Assembly: GCF_033807715.1 (NCBI RefSeq)
Contig: NC_084606.1
Location: forward strand, 39,323,767 to 39,387,766
Reading direction: 5' to 3'
Length of the DNA: 64,000 nt
DNA from: Cololabis saira
Taxonomy: Eukaryota > Chordata > Actinopteri > Beloniformes > Belonidae
The position numbers were made by a program, and so were the translations under genes. Of the stretch, positions 13,382 to 24,815 are shown piece after piece. The stretch's first letter is position 1. The number at the start of each line of letters is the position of its first letter. The notes under the pieces are model-generated. The model was not told the DNA's origin and searched no databases. It saw nothing but the letters and a program-made list of their open reading frames with translations.

Positions 13382-14398
13382 GCACGGCTGCGTGGCTGCG
13401 TGACTGTGGCTGCGTGACTGTGGCTGCGTGACTGCGCGGCTGCGTGGCTGTGGCTGCGTGACTGTGGCTGCATGGCTGCGCGGCTGCGTGGCTGTGGCTG
13501 CGCGGCTGTGGCTGCGCGGCTGTGGCTGCGCGGCTGCGTGGCTGTGGCTGCGTGGCTGTGGCTGCGTGGCTGCGCGGCTGCGTGGCTGTGGCTGCGCGGC
13601 TGTGGCTGCGCGGCTGCGTGGCTGTGGCTGCGTGACTGTGGCTGCGTGGCTGCGCGGCTGCGTGGCTGTGGCTGCGTGGCTGTGGCTGCGTGGCTGCGTG
13701 GCTGTGGCTGCGTGGCTGTGGCTGCGCGGCTGCGTGGCTGCGTGGCTGCGTGGCTGTGGCTGCGTGGCTGTGCCTGCCTGGCTGTGCGGCTGCGTGGCTG
13801 TGGCTGCGTGACTGTTGCTGCGAGGCTGTGGCTGCGTGACTGTGGCTGCGTGACTGTGGCTGCGAGGCTGTGGCTGCGTGACTGTGGCTGCGAGGCTGTG
13901 CCTGCCTGGCTGTGGCTGCGTGGCTGCGCCTCTGTGGCTGCGTGGCTGCGTGACTGTGGCTGCGAGGCTGTGGCTGCGAGGCTGTGCCTGCCTGGCTGTG
14001 CGGCTGCGTGGCTGTGGCTGCGTGACTGTGGCTGCGTGGCTGTGGCTGTGGCTGCGCGACTGTGGCTGCGTGGCTGTGGCTGCGTGACTGTGGCTGCGAG
14101 GCTGTGGCTGCGGGTCTGTGGCTCTGTGGCTGCGCGTCTGTGGCTGCGTGGCTGCGCGTCTGTGTGGCTGCGCGTCTGTGGCTGCGCGGCTGCGTGTCTG
14201 CGTGTCTGTGCGGCTACGTGGCTCGTGGCTGCGCGGCTGCGTGACTGCGTGACTGCGTGTCTGCGCGGCTGTGGCTGTGCGTCTGCGCGTCTGCATGGCT
14301 GCGCATCTGTGCGGCTACGTGTCTGCGTGACTGTGTGTCTGCGTGACTGTGTGTCTGCGTGTCTGCGCGTCTGCGTGGCTGCGTGGCTGCGCAGCGAA
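13382..14398. repeat. GC-rich minisatellite, copy 2
   Basis: Same GGCTGCGTG/GGCTGTG units as 3063-3960 but about 120 bases longer, with extra TGCCTGCCTG and GCGAGGCTG variants. Unit order differs from copy 1, which shows turnover after duplication. Confidence 0.95.
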
Positions 14399-14722
14399 GC
14401 GCCACACCCTGACGGGACTGTACCAGGAGAGTGCAGCAGTAGAGCCTCGTCTCAATGCAATTATATTCTTGAAAATAAAACCATTTAGTGTCGTCTCGTA
14501 CTCCTGGTTGTTGTCAGAAATGGGTCAAAATGAGCCGTATTTCTACTTTGCAAACAAAAAAAGGGGAAGAAAAGCAGAGACGGCTGGAAATCCTTTCAGA
14601 GCCGTAGATACTAACTCAGATGTTTCAGCCAAAGATTTGACAGCAAGGATCTTGGTCTCCATGGCAACGTCATGGTGTCATCCTCGCACACCATCTGTGT
14701 TGTTATTTGCTTTCCAGAAGGG

Positions 14723-14724
<2 letters not shown>
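14399..14724. other. Unique-looking spacer, copy 2
   Basis: Counterpart of 3961-4290, including the AATAAA hexamer. No coding signal. Confidence 0.35.

Positions 14725-14814
<90 letters not shown>
14725..14814. repeat. (AC)n microsatellite
   Basis: Pure AC dinucleotides, shorter than the copy 1 array at 4291-4458. Confidence 0.97.
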
Positions 14815-14817
<3 letters not shown>

Positions 14818-15269
14818 CTTAAGGTAAATCTTTACTATAGCCAAAGCTTAATCCTAATTCCACCAGTAAGTGTTACCTCAGCATCATAAGTGCAGATGAA
14901 GCGTTCAGACACTAACTAGTGGAAGTGTGACTGGTTTTCCTGCTGCCGACTCGTATCCCGGTGAACAGTCACATCGGATCAGTCACACAAACAGGGATCT
15001 TCCCAAGACATCACCCTTAGAACACCCAGCTCTCAAAACTGAAGCCATGGCAGAAGTGAAGACGATGGAAGTTTATCAAATTTAACCTCATTATCCGAAC
15101 TGAGGGATGTGTTTTTATGAGTGACAGCTGCTTTACAGTCTATCTGGTTGAACACCGAGCCGTCACCACTTTAGCTGCTTCACTAAACCCTTCCAGCAGC
15201 AGCACCGACCGCTGCAGGGATCAGCTGTGGTGGAGGTCTGGAAGTCTGGATTCCAGCTCCCAAACTTCC
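14815..15269. other. No gene recognised, copy 2
   Basis: Counterpart of 4459-4912; no coding or repeat signal beyond what is listed there. Confidence 0.4.
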
Positions 15270-15812
15270 AGCTCCTGCAGCTCCTGCAGCTCCTGCAGCT
15301 CCTGCAGCTCCTGTAGCTCCTGCAGCTTCTGTAGCTCCTGCAGCTCTTGTAGCTCCTGCAGCTTCTGCAGCTTCTGCAGCTCCTGCAGCTCCTGCAGCTC
15401 CTGCAGCTCCTGCAGCTCCTGCAGCTCCTGCAGCTTCTGCAGCTTCTGCAGCTCCTGCAGCTCCTGCAGCTTCTGCAGCTCCTGCAGCTCCTGCAGCTCC
15501 TGCAGCTTCTACAGCTCCTGCAGCTCCTGCAGCTTCTGTAGCTCCTGCAGCTTCTGTAGCTCCTGCAGCTCCTGCAGCTTCTGCAGCTCCTGCAGCTCCT
15601 GCAGCTCCTGCAGCTTCTGCAGCTCCTGCAGCTCCTGCAGCTTCTGCAGCTCCTGCAGCTCCTGCAGCTCCTGCAGCTTCTACAGCTCCTGCAGCTTCTG
15701 TAGCTCCTGCAGCTCCTGCAGCTCCTGCAGCTCCTGCAGCTCCTGCAGCTCCTGCAGCTTCTGCAGCTTCTGCAGCTCCTGCAGCTCCTGCAGCTCCTGC
15801 AGCTTCTGCAGC
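15270..15812. repeat. 9-bp minisatellite AGCTCCTGC, expanded
   Basis: About 60 units mixing AGCTCCTGC, AGCTTCTGC and AGCTCCTGT, roughly four times the copy 1 length. Variant units recur in blocks, suggesting block duplication within the array. Confidence 0.97.
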
Positions 15813-15861
15813 GTCTTCAAGCGCTGAGGGTTGGCCAGCATGAGTGGTACATTGTCTAACC

Positions 15862-16445
15862 CAGGGGTCGTCAACCCGCGGTTCTAGAGCCGCATGCAGC
15901 TCTTTTGCGCCGCCCTAGTGGCTCCTGGAGCTTTTTCCTTTTTTTTCTTCCTTTTTCCTTTCAACTTTTTTGTTGAAATTTAGACTTTTTTCTCGACATT
16001 TCAACTTTTTTCTCAACATTTCGACTTTTTTCTATAAATTGTACTTCAACATTAATGTCGACATTTTGACCTTTTCTTGACATTTCGACTTTTTTGATTT
16101 TTTTTCTCAACATTTCTACTTTTTTCTCGACATTTCGACTTTTTTCTCGAAGTGCATAATGAAAAAAAAATCTTCCTCCTCTAGAATATTATTTTTATTT
16201 TTCTCCTGCCCGACCCTAATACTCTTCCATAGATTCGCGTAACAAAAAGAGTAATTCGGAAAGACATTAGAATGCTATATTTGCAGCCGAGGACCCAGTT
16301 CTAACTAATATAGAAACATGCAGCATGTGTTGTTTTCATTCTAAGGCTGATACAAGACTTTTCATTTTTTGCGGCTCCAGACAAGTTTGTTTTTTGTGTT
16401 TTTGGTCCAATATGGCTCTAAAACTTTTTGGGTTGCCGACCCCTG
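15862..16445. mobile_element. hAT MITE family 2, copy 2
   Basis: Same termini and flanking 8-mers as 5110-5705. It keeps the phrase AGAGCCGCATGCAGCTC, which copy 1 lacks in part, and has a small deletion near 16095. Confidence 0.85.
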
Positions 16446-16873
16446 ATCTAACCAGTTCTAACTAGTATTTTATCCTCCTACCGTCTGACAGCTTGTGCCA
16501 GTGGCTCCTCATTTGGAAAAAGGCATCAGGATTTCATTGAGACGGCTGTGCAGCTGAACTGTGATAATGTTAATAAGAACGTGTGTGTTGGGCAGCTGCA
16601 GCTCAGCGTGGAGGGCGGGGACAGAGAAACTTTCCTGGCTCCGTGGGACGGGACTCAATGTGACTTTGCGTGTTTGCAAACAGCTGAGTCACAAATAAAA
16701 AGGAGCATGCTGAAAACCCCTGACTTTCTCGTCTGCTGAAACAAAACACCAGTCTGCCGTCCAACCCTGCAGGAAACAAAGCTACCGTCCTGAAACCTCC
16801 CTGTGCTCATCACAAAACCAAACCTCGTTGTTGGAAGTTGTTCCTCGCCTTGAAAAGAGCTCACTGAAACATA
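16446..16873. other. No gene recognised, copy 2
   Basis: Counterpart of 5714-6131 with three substitutions by eye. Confidence 0.35.
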
Positions 16874-17120
16874 CAGGACTGTTTCAGAAAATTAGAATAT
16901 TGTGATAAAGTTCTTTATTTTCTGTAATGCAATTAAAAAAACTAAAATGTCATACATTCTGGATTCATTACAAATCAACTGAAATATTGCAAGTCTTCTA
17001 TTATTTTAATATTGCTGATTATGGTTTACAGTTTAAGATTAAGATTCCCAAAATATTCAAATTTTTTGAGATAAGATATTTGAGTTTTCTTAAGCTGTAA
17101 GCCATGATCAGTAATATTAT
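16874..17120. mobile_element. Tc1/mariner-type palindromic MITE, left part
   Basis: Counterpart of 6134-6380 with the same right truncation. Confidence 0.85.
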
Positions 17121-17403
17121 GGGCTCAAATTAAAGCCATAAATATTTTGTATCTGTAAATAAATTTTGTACTTGTAGAAATATTTTGTGCGTGTGCAAAA
17201 AATATTTGTACTTGCAAAACATATTTGTACTTGTAGAAATATTTTGTGCATGTGTAAAACATTTTTGTAGCTGTGGAATTAATTCGTCTGTGAGCAACAT
17301 TGGATATACAAAGCTACAAACTTTTTTTTACAAAAGCTACAAACTTTTTTTACAACTATGAATTACGGAAAATGATGGCACTGTTTTGACGTGCCAATAA
17401 TAA

Positions 17404-17500
17404 GAGCCAATCAGTGATCTTTGGCACGGGTTTCAAAGCGTTTCTGGAGAGCCAATCAGCACATTGCATCGCCTACTGACGTCGCCGCCATATTGGATGT
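17404..17500 (+). promoter_or_regulatory. CCAAT / CRE / YY1-like motif cluster, copy 2
   Basis: CCAATCAG at 17407-17414 and 17452-17459, TGACGTC at 17477-17483 and GCCGCCAT at 17484-17491. All core motifs match copy 1. The same caution applies: no linked first exon is seen. Confidence 0.35.
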
Positions 17501-18225
17501 TCAAGACTGCACTGCAAACTAATACGTAAATGCACTTATTTTCATAAAGCGCCTTTCTACAAAGAAATTTACGTTTTACGTCTCATTTATTCATTCACAC
17601 ACGCACTAATATACTTGGGAAACAGTTAGGCACCCAATATAATATATTTAATTTTCTCAGATGGCAAAAATAAGAACTTTATTGATCCCACATAGGAGAA
17701 ATTCATGTTATATCAGCTATAGGGAACAAGGTAGTGCTGAAAAACAATATATATCCCCCCTCCGCAGATGGACTGAGCATGTGCAGTAACAGCAGAGTTG
17801 GATCAGCATGGGGGGGTTAATTGAAGCAGTGGAAGATTAAAGTGCTTAGCGTTTTCTGAAAAGAGCCAAGAACACACTGTAATAAACGACGGCTCCACAC
17901 GCTGACAAAGTAAACAGAAGTGAGACAGCAAAAACATTGAGAGGTGCTCACTCCCCGCCCCGCCCCCCCAGGTCACCGTGGGGGGGGCTGGGACCATCCA
18001 GGGGCGGAGGGAGCATATCAATAATTCATGTATTGATCCTGACGCCCCTCCCTGCCGCTGAAAGCCTGGGCTTTGCTTCCACCAACAACTTTCTGTCCAG
18101 ATTTCAACATTACCGGCACCGGCCGGCCTTTTTAGATGATTATTTCTTTACCGACAACTCTGATTCTTCATCAAAAAGTAAAAAAAATAATATTCCAGCA
18201 ATTTCAAGATGGATTGAGATACAGT
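17501..18225. other. No gene recognised, copy 2
   Basis: Counterpart of 6756-7477; no coding signal. Confidence 0.35.
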
Positions 18226-19090
18226 CAGTACTGGAGTTGAGGGGGGATGAGGGGGGATAGCATCCCCCCTGAAATAAAAACGGTCCAAATCATCCCCCCT
18301 GAAATAAAAACGGTCCAAATCATCCCCCCTGAAATAAAAACGGTCCAAATCATCCCCCCTGAAATAAAAACGGTCCAAATCATCCCCCCCTGAAATAAAA
18401 ACGGTCCAAATCATCCCCCCCTGAAATAAAAACGGTCCAAATCATCCCCCCCTGAAATAGAAACGGTCCAAATCATCCCCCCCTGAAATAAAAACGGTCC
18501 AAATCATCCCCCCTGTAAAACTGCCATCCCTCCTTTCCATCCCTTATGTCATTTCATCAATGAATGTGGTTTTACTGCTATTTCAACATTTAGAGTCATC
18601 ACCAGAAAAATAACACCAGAAAACTAACTTATTTGACAATTTTCACCTGTTTCAAGTAAATTTTCACTTGAAATAAGTAGAAAAATCTGCCAGTGGGACA
18701 AGATTTATCTTCTCATTACAAGCAAAAATACCTTGTTCCACTGGCAGATTTTTCTACTTATTTCAAGTGAAAATCTACTTGAAACAGGTGAAAATTGTTG
18801 TTTTTTCCAGTGATGAGTCTTGTTTTAAGTGTAATGAGATTTTTTTACTAAAATGAGACATTTTAACTAGAAATAAGACAAATATTCTTGTTAAGATTGT
18901 GAGTTTTTGCAGTGATCCATTTTACTTATCCTGTGAAGGACAGAGTCATATTGATAAGTTCAGAAAAGTGTTTTTTATTGTTGTGTTTTGATGTATTTGA
19001 TGTAAGTCCAGTGGATATTTAAAGCTTACAGAAGGCTGCATTTAACTGCTGCTATGTCATTCCTGCAGTATTTCTGCAGCTGTTTTGGTC
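18226..19090. mobile_element. hAT-type element with internal minisatellite, copy 2
   Basis: Starts CAGTACTGGAGTTG. The minisatellite lies at 18262-18516 and the hairpin at 18645-18790. The right end is lost at the same point as in copy 1. Confidence 0.8.
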
Positions 19091-19182
19091 TCCCAAAGTT
19101 CCGTAACTGGTTTGTATCAGTTCTCCATCAGATACAGGAGAGCCCAGTTATGGAACATCTATACAGCAATCTCGTTTACCTC

Positions 19183-19236
<54 letters not shown>

Positions 19237-19690
19237 TATATCAACTATAAAATCAAGGGATGGATACATCTTGACGTATCAATGACGTATTGTATATGAT
19301 AAATACTGCTTGATGATAGTATGTGTGGGGGAATGGCAGCGATATGATCATCTTTGTCCTGACGGGAAGAAGCTGATGTTGCACTGAAGGTGCTGGTTGC
19401 AAATATAAATAATATAAAACCATAAATCCACCAACAGTTGGTCCAGATTTCACAGAAATCCTCTCTCTATAAGGAGGAAGGCAGGCTGACAAAAGCCTCC
19501 CGATAGCTGCTACCTGTGCAGCCAGGACACAGTTCTCCATCAGATACAGGGGTGCCCAGTTATGGAACACCTGTACAGCAATAACTGGAACTACTGGTAC
19601 TATAACTGCTACTATAACAGTTATTCTAGTTATGAAACACCTCAAAAACTTTAAACATAAGCTCAGGACACATTTAATTGATCAGATTAC
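19091..19690 (+). pseudogene. LINE ORF2 C-terminal fragments with direct repeat
   Basis: Two stretches (about 19119-19165 and 19530-19577) are near-identical direct repeats encoding 'FSIRYRGAQLWN'-like residues. The second continues as a degraded frame with 'NFKHKLRTHLIDQ', in the style of the end of L2/jockey-like ORF2. A (TA)n run is at 19186-19233. It is interrupted and not translatable as one frame. The exact LINE clade is not determined. Confidence 0.5.
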
Positions 19691-20351
19691 ATAATGATAT
19701 TTCTAAATTTGTTGTTTTTTCTTTAATCATGTAGATACCATGTATTCTATTCATGCTGATGTGTATTTGTTCTGTTTTTGTTTTTAGACTGCAATCATGT
19801 ATTCTGCATATTTTAAATCTTTGTACAATCTTTTGCTGTATTTTACAGGTAGAGGCCTTGTATAATAGAATAGAAGACTTTATTGATCTCCCAGAGGAGA
19901 AATTCAGTCGTGCAGCAGCCAAACACACACACGTTCAACGGTTTATACAAAAAATGTAAATAGAAATAACCAATAAATAGAATAAAATTAAAAAAGAGCA
20001 ATATAAAATATAGAAAAATGAGCAATGTACAAGAGAAAAAAAATAGTAAACACAAAAAACGGATAATATTTACATGGGCTTGGGCTTTTTGCCTCAGCCG
20101 AGCACATTACAAATCACTCTTTTACATGTGTATGTTACTTGTTCGGTTTTTTATAGTGTGCTGAATAAAAAAATAAAGAAAATATAAATAAATAAAATAA
20201 AACAAAGAGCGAACGGTCGCCGTGCGTGCACGTCGCCGTGCGTGCACGTCGCCGTGGAGACCCGCCCTGCCAGCATGGGAGGGGAGGCCCCGCCCACTAC
20301 TCACTACCAGGAGTAGTGACAACAACAACACGCTGGAGCTGGAGCACTGAA
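19691..20351. other. AT-rich interval with retroposon tail fragments
   Basis: Contains GAAGACTTTATTGATCTCCC near 19875, the inverted 3'-end phrase of a fish retroposon. It also contains a tandem CGTGCGTGCACGTCGC motif near 20220. No gene seen. Confidence 0.4.
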
Positions 20352-20525
20352 ACTCAATTCAATTCAATTCCATTTATATAGCATCTAATACAACAAAAGT
20401 TGTCTCCAGACGCTTTCCAGAGACGCAGAGCATGAACCCCCGAGCATAAACATAAACAATGGCAGGTAAAAACTCCCATAGTGGGAGAAAAACCTTAAGC
20501 CAAACAGTGGTAAGAAAAACTCAAG
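20352..20525 (-). repeat. Retroposon 3' part, inverted
   Basis: The reverse complement of the family at 75-427, starting with AATTC units and containing the complement of GCTATATAAATAAA. Truncated on its far side. Confidence 0.65.
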
Positions 20526-20601
20526 ACACAAACACAACCAAACCCTGTGAGTAAAGCAAGAGAATAAAACACAAGCCCCTGCACCTGCTCCATCTGCCCC
20601 C

Positions 20602-20704
20602 CCCCCCCATGTGGCTCCATCCCTCCATTCACTCCCCCCCATGTGGCTCTCCATCCCTCCATTCACTCCCCCCCCATGTGGCTCTCCATCCCTCCATCCA
20701 TTAC
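20602..20704. repeat. About 33-bp tandem repeat, 3 units
   Basis: Units contain CATGTGGCTC, CATCCCTCCATTCACTC and a C run. The array lies directly against the putative splice donor of the candidate exon to its right, on that exon's intronic side. Confidence 0.8.
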
Positions 20705-20785
20705 CTTCTTGGGTCTCTTCCTGCGCTGCCCCAGCCCGTTGAGGCGATCGCTGGGGTCCAGCCTGTAGTGGGAGTCCTCACTCAT
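20705..20785 (-). CDS. Candidate first coding exon of an unidentified gene
   Basis: On the minus strand an ATG at 20785 with A at -3 opens exactly 27 codons ending at a GTAATG donor (GT at 20703-20704). The peptide begins MSEDSHYRLDPSD and ends GQRRKRPKK, a basic, nuclear-localisation-like end. Codon use is GC-rich and unlike the repeats around it. A possible acceptor (CGCTTTCTTCCCAG, AG at 20888-20889) lies upstream, so the exon could span 20705-20887 with a 5' UTR part. The rest of the gene would lie toward lower coordinates or outside the window. I do not recognise the family. Confidence 0.45.
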
Positions 20786-21117
20786 CCTGCCCCCCCACCA
20801 CCAAAACAACCCCCGGTTACTCCAGTATATTCCTCTTTCTGACCCCCGACCCCCCCACCACTCTTCTTTTGTATCCACTCGTCTGTTCTGGGAAGAAAGC
20901 GACGGAGCGATGGAGTGACCTCTCTCCTCTCCGGTTGTCACTCTGTGGCTGTGTGGGGAGTCGGCCCCGCCAGAAGAGCTGGGGATGGGGGGGGGGGGGG
21001 GCGGGGGGGCAGTGGGAGTGGTCTAGGAGGGAGGGAGGGAGGGAGAGCAGTAGCGTTGCCATGGTAGCAGCTGCCACCAGTGTTTATCAAGGAAACCTCG
21101 CCAGCAAGCCAAAATAG
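20786..21117 (-). promoter_or_regulatory. GC-rich upstream region of the candidate exon
   Basis: G/C runs (20985-21010) and scattered CpG lie upstream of the candidate start on the minus strand, compatible with a 5' UTR or promoter. No TATA box was recognised. Support is compositional only. Confidence 0.25.
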
Positions 21118-21136
21118 TTGCCACACAACAATGAAC

Positions 21137-21172
21137 ACACACACACACACGCGCACGCACACACACACACGC

Positions 21173-21218
<46 letters not shown>
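21137..21218. repeat. (AC)n microsatellite with ACGC interruptions
   Basis: AC dinucleotides with ACGC interruptions near 21150-21180. Confidence 0.95.
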
Positions 21219-21220
<2 letters not shown>

Positions 21221-21245
21221 GTTTTTTGAGTTGGAATCCTCTTAA

Positions 21246-22211
21246 CCCTTGGACTGTCTTTGGGTCAAAATCACCTAATCCTCCTGTTCCTTCTTCCCTT
21301 CCTCTTTACTTCCTTCCTTCTTTCTTTCCTTGTTTCCTTCCTTCATTCTTTCCTTCCTTCTTCCCTTCCTCTTTTCTCCCTTCCTTCCTTCTTTCCTTCT
21401 TTCCTTGTTTCCATCCTTCCTTCTTTTTCCCCTTCCTTCCTTCTTTCCTCCTGCTCTCTCCTTCCTTCTTCCCTTCTTCCTTCCTTCTTTCCTTGTTTTA
21501 TCCCTTCCTTCCTTCCTTCTTTTTCCCCTTCCTCCCTTCTTTCCTCCCGCTCTCTCCTTCTTTTTCCCTTCCTTCTTTCCTCCTGCTCTCTCCTTCCTTC
21601 TTCCCTTCCTCTTTTCTCCCTTCTTTCCTTGTTTCCTTGTTTCCTTCCTTCCTTCCTTCTTTCCTCCCTTTCTTATTTCCTCGCTTACTTCTTTTCTCCC
21701 TTCCTTCCTTCTTTCTATCCTTCTTTTCATTCTCCCTTCCTTCCTTCCTCCCTTCTTCCCTTCCTCCTTCCAGTATGGGACTTCAGAGGTTCAGTTTCCT
21801 TCCTTCCTTCCTTCCTTCATTCACTCCTTCCTTCCTTCCTTTTCCCCTTCCTTCCTTCCTTCATTCCTCCTCCTCTCTCCTTGTTTTTTCCCTTCCTTCC
21901 TTCTTTCCTCCTGCTCTCTCCTTCCTTCTTCCCTTCCTCTTTTCTCCCTTCTTTCCTTCTTTCCTTGTTTCCTTCCTTCCTTCCTTCTTTCCTCCCTTCC
22001 TTATTTCCTCCATTACTTATTTTATCCCTTCCTTCATTCTTTATTTCCTTCTTTTCGTCCGTCCGTCCGTCCGTCCGTCCGTCCGTCCGTCCGTCCTTCC
22101 TTCCTTCCTTCCTTCCTTCCTTCCTTCCTTCCTTCCTTCCTTCCTTCCTTCCTTCCTTCCTCCCTTCCTTCCTTCCTTCCTTCCTTCCTTCCTTCCTTCC
22201 TTCCTTCCTTC
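21246..22211. mobile_element. TTAA MITE left end with CCTT array
   Basis: TTAA at 21242-21245 is followed by CCCTTGGACTGTCTTTGGGT, the left terminus of the family at 10330 and 59480. The interior is about 950 bases of diverged CCTT/TTTC units, a short pure (CCGT)n at 22058-22095 and pure CCTT to 22211. No right terminus is present. Long frames rich in Phe-Leu-Pro-Ser are repeat products. Confidence 0.7.
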
Positions 22212-22541
22212 CCCGCCCACCGGATACAGAACCTGTCGTCTGCAGAATGAAGGCTGGGAACTAATGACTGTATTTTTCTAGCAGCTTGAGTACATGTGAT
22301 GACCATAGATGGCGCCAGAGAGCAAAATGTGTGTGTATGCAGGTAAATATACACACACACACACACCAATTTTTCTCAGTTTACCACCTTTTTGAGGACC
22401 TGTCTGAAACTTTGAGAGAAGCCTATAAACAGCCATTACAGTGAAAATAAAGTCAGGACCAGCCTAAATGTCCTCAATTTGTAAAATGGTCCTCACTCCA
22501 AAGGTTAAAAACTCACCCTGGCCCTCACAAAGATAGCTATG

Positions 22542-22599
<58 letters not shown>

Positions 22600-22842
22600 A
22601 AGTCATGTTTTTGGGGACCAGAGCCCGTCCTTTTCTGGGGTCCTGGTCAAGATGAGAGCTGGTCTCTACAAGAACAATCTCTTCAGACTTCAGACCTTTA
22701 TTGTCATTATACAGGGCACAACAAAATTAAAGGCAGTACGGAGTGGTGTTTTCCTTCAAAAAAAGATTAAGTAAAAAAGTAGAATAAGTATAAATAAAAT
22801 AGAATAGTACAAAATAAAATAGACTGTAAAAAAGAACGGTAT
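22212..22842. other. Spacer with (AC)n and retroposon tail
   Basis: Holds AC runs (22352-22367 and 22546-22592) and the inverted retroposon-tail phrase CCTTTATTGTCATTATACAG near 22696. No gene seen. Confidence 0.5.
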
Positions 22843-22905
22843 ACAGGACTCTCTCAGAAAATTAGAATATTGTGATTTTCTGTAATGCTATTACAAAAAC
22901 AATTA
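22843..22905. mobile_element. Palindromic MITE, left fragment split by the modular repeat
   Basis: ACAGGACTCTCTCAGAAAAT matches the left arm of the MITE at 31992-32358. The MITE resumes at 25998 after the modular repeat. Confidence 0.8.
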
Positions 22906-24815
22906 AAGCTGCAAGCAGCGATGAACGGGCCCTCGCACTCACGTCCACCGCCCCCCATAAGCATATCAGAAATGACAGCACCCACGACTCTCTATGTCAA
23001 ACCATTCAAAAGTTATAGCAGAAAATAGGGACAACCAATCAGAAGAAGGGGTGGGGCTAATTCAGGCCAATGAAGGTCAAGGACTCCATACAGAATCTGA
23101 TGACACCACCCACGACTCTCTATGTCAAACCATTCAAAAGTTACAGCAGAAAATCGGGACAACCAATCAGAAGAAGGGGCGGGGCTAATTAAAGCCAACG
23201 AAGCTTAAGGACTCATTACAGAGTCCTATGACACCACCCACAACTCTCTATGTCAAACCATTCAAAAGTTATGGCAGAGAAAAGTATTCTAGGGGGCGCT
23301 GTTGAACCGTTAGGCCACGCCCATTAATGCAAACCATGAAATATCAAATTTATCGCCAAGTCTGGCTTGCATGCAAAATTTGGTGACTTTTGGAGAACTA
23401 TCAAATATGGACCAATCACATGAAGGGGGGGGCGCGCCTTTTGGCGTCTAGCGTCGCCACGGTAACACTTTTGAAAGAGAAAAGTAATGCGTGGTGTCGC
23501 AGGATGTAGACGCACATTTTGATGTATAACACACCTGGGTGCACGTTACGGTTCGGGCTGAATTAACTGCCGAAGGAATGGCATAAATTTCGCCAAAATG
23601 ACACAATTTATTCAAAATGGCCGACATCCTGTTCGGTTTCGGCCATGGCGCCAAGAGACTTTTCTTTAAGTTGTGCCATGATACAGGTGTGTAGCGATTT
23701 TCGTGCATGTACGTCAAACCATATTGTGGGGCTTGAGGCACAAAGTTTTCAAGGGGGCGCTGTTGAGCCGTTAGGCCACGCCCATTAATGCAAACCATGA
23801 AATATCAAATTTATCGCCAGGCCTGGCTTGCGTGCCAAATTTGGTGCCTTTTGGGGAACTATCAAATATGTTCCCCAAAAGGCACATATGAAGGGGGGGT
23901 GCGCTTGTTGGCGTCTAGCGTCGCCACGGTAACACTTTTTCGCCACGGTAACACTTTTGAAAGAGAAAAGTAATGCGTGTAGTCGCAGGATGGAGACGCA
24001 CATTTTGATGTATAACAAATCTGGGTTCACGATACGGTTCGGGCTGAATTAACTCTCGAAGGAATGGCATATATTGCTCCAAAATTACGCAATTAATTCA
24101 GAATGTTCAAAATGGCCGACTTCCTGTTCGGTTTCGGCCATGGCGCCAAGAGACTTTTCTTTTAGTTGCGACATGATACAGGTGTGTACCGATTTTCATT
24201 CATGTACGTCAAACTGTATTGTGGGGCTTGAGGCACAAAGTTTTTTCAGTCGAACCAATCAGATGAAGGGTGGGTGCGCTTTTTGGCGTCTAGCGCCGCC
24301 ACGGTAACGCTTTTGAAAGAGAAAAGTAATGCGGGTTGTCGCAGGATGGAGACGCACATTTTGATGTATAACACACTTGGGGGCACGTTACGGTTCGGGC
24401 TGAATTAACTTTCGAAGGAATGGCATAAATTTCGCCAAAATGACACGACTAATTCAAAATGGACGACTTCCTGTTCGGTTTCGGGCATGACGCCAAGAGA
24501 CTTTTCTTTCAGTTGAGACATGATACAGGTGTGTACCGATTTTCGTGCATGTACGTCAAACCGTATTGTGAGGCTTGAGGCACAAAGTTTTCCGGGGGGC
24601 GCTGTTGAGCCATTTTGCCACGCCCATTAATGTAAACCATTAAATATCAAATTTTTCGCCAGGCCTGACTTGCATGCAAAATTTGGTGACTTTTTGGGGA
24701 CGTTTAGGGGGGCAAAAAGGCCCTCCTTTCGTCAGAAGAAATAAAGAAAGAAAAAAGAAAAAAAATTCCTACAGATACATTAGGGCCTTCGCACTGAAGG
24801 TGCTCGGGCCCTAAT
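22906..24815 (+). repeat. Modular 'GCTGCAAGCAGCG' repeat, first copy
   Basis: Starts AAAGCTGCAAGCAGCGATGA and ends in GCTCGGGCCCTAA. Inside are tandem modules of about 118 bases (ACAACCAATCAGAAGAAGGG) and larger ones of about 400 bases containing CCGTTAGGCCACGCCC and GCGTCGCCACGGTAACAC. It is noncoding. Near the right end GCAC-TGAAG-GTGC can form a small hairpin before CTAA, which recalls Helitron 3' ends, but the left end lacks the usual TC. TTAA lies at both outer junctions. Classification remains open. Confidence 0.75.
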
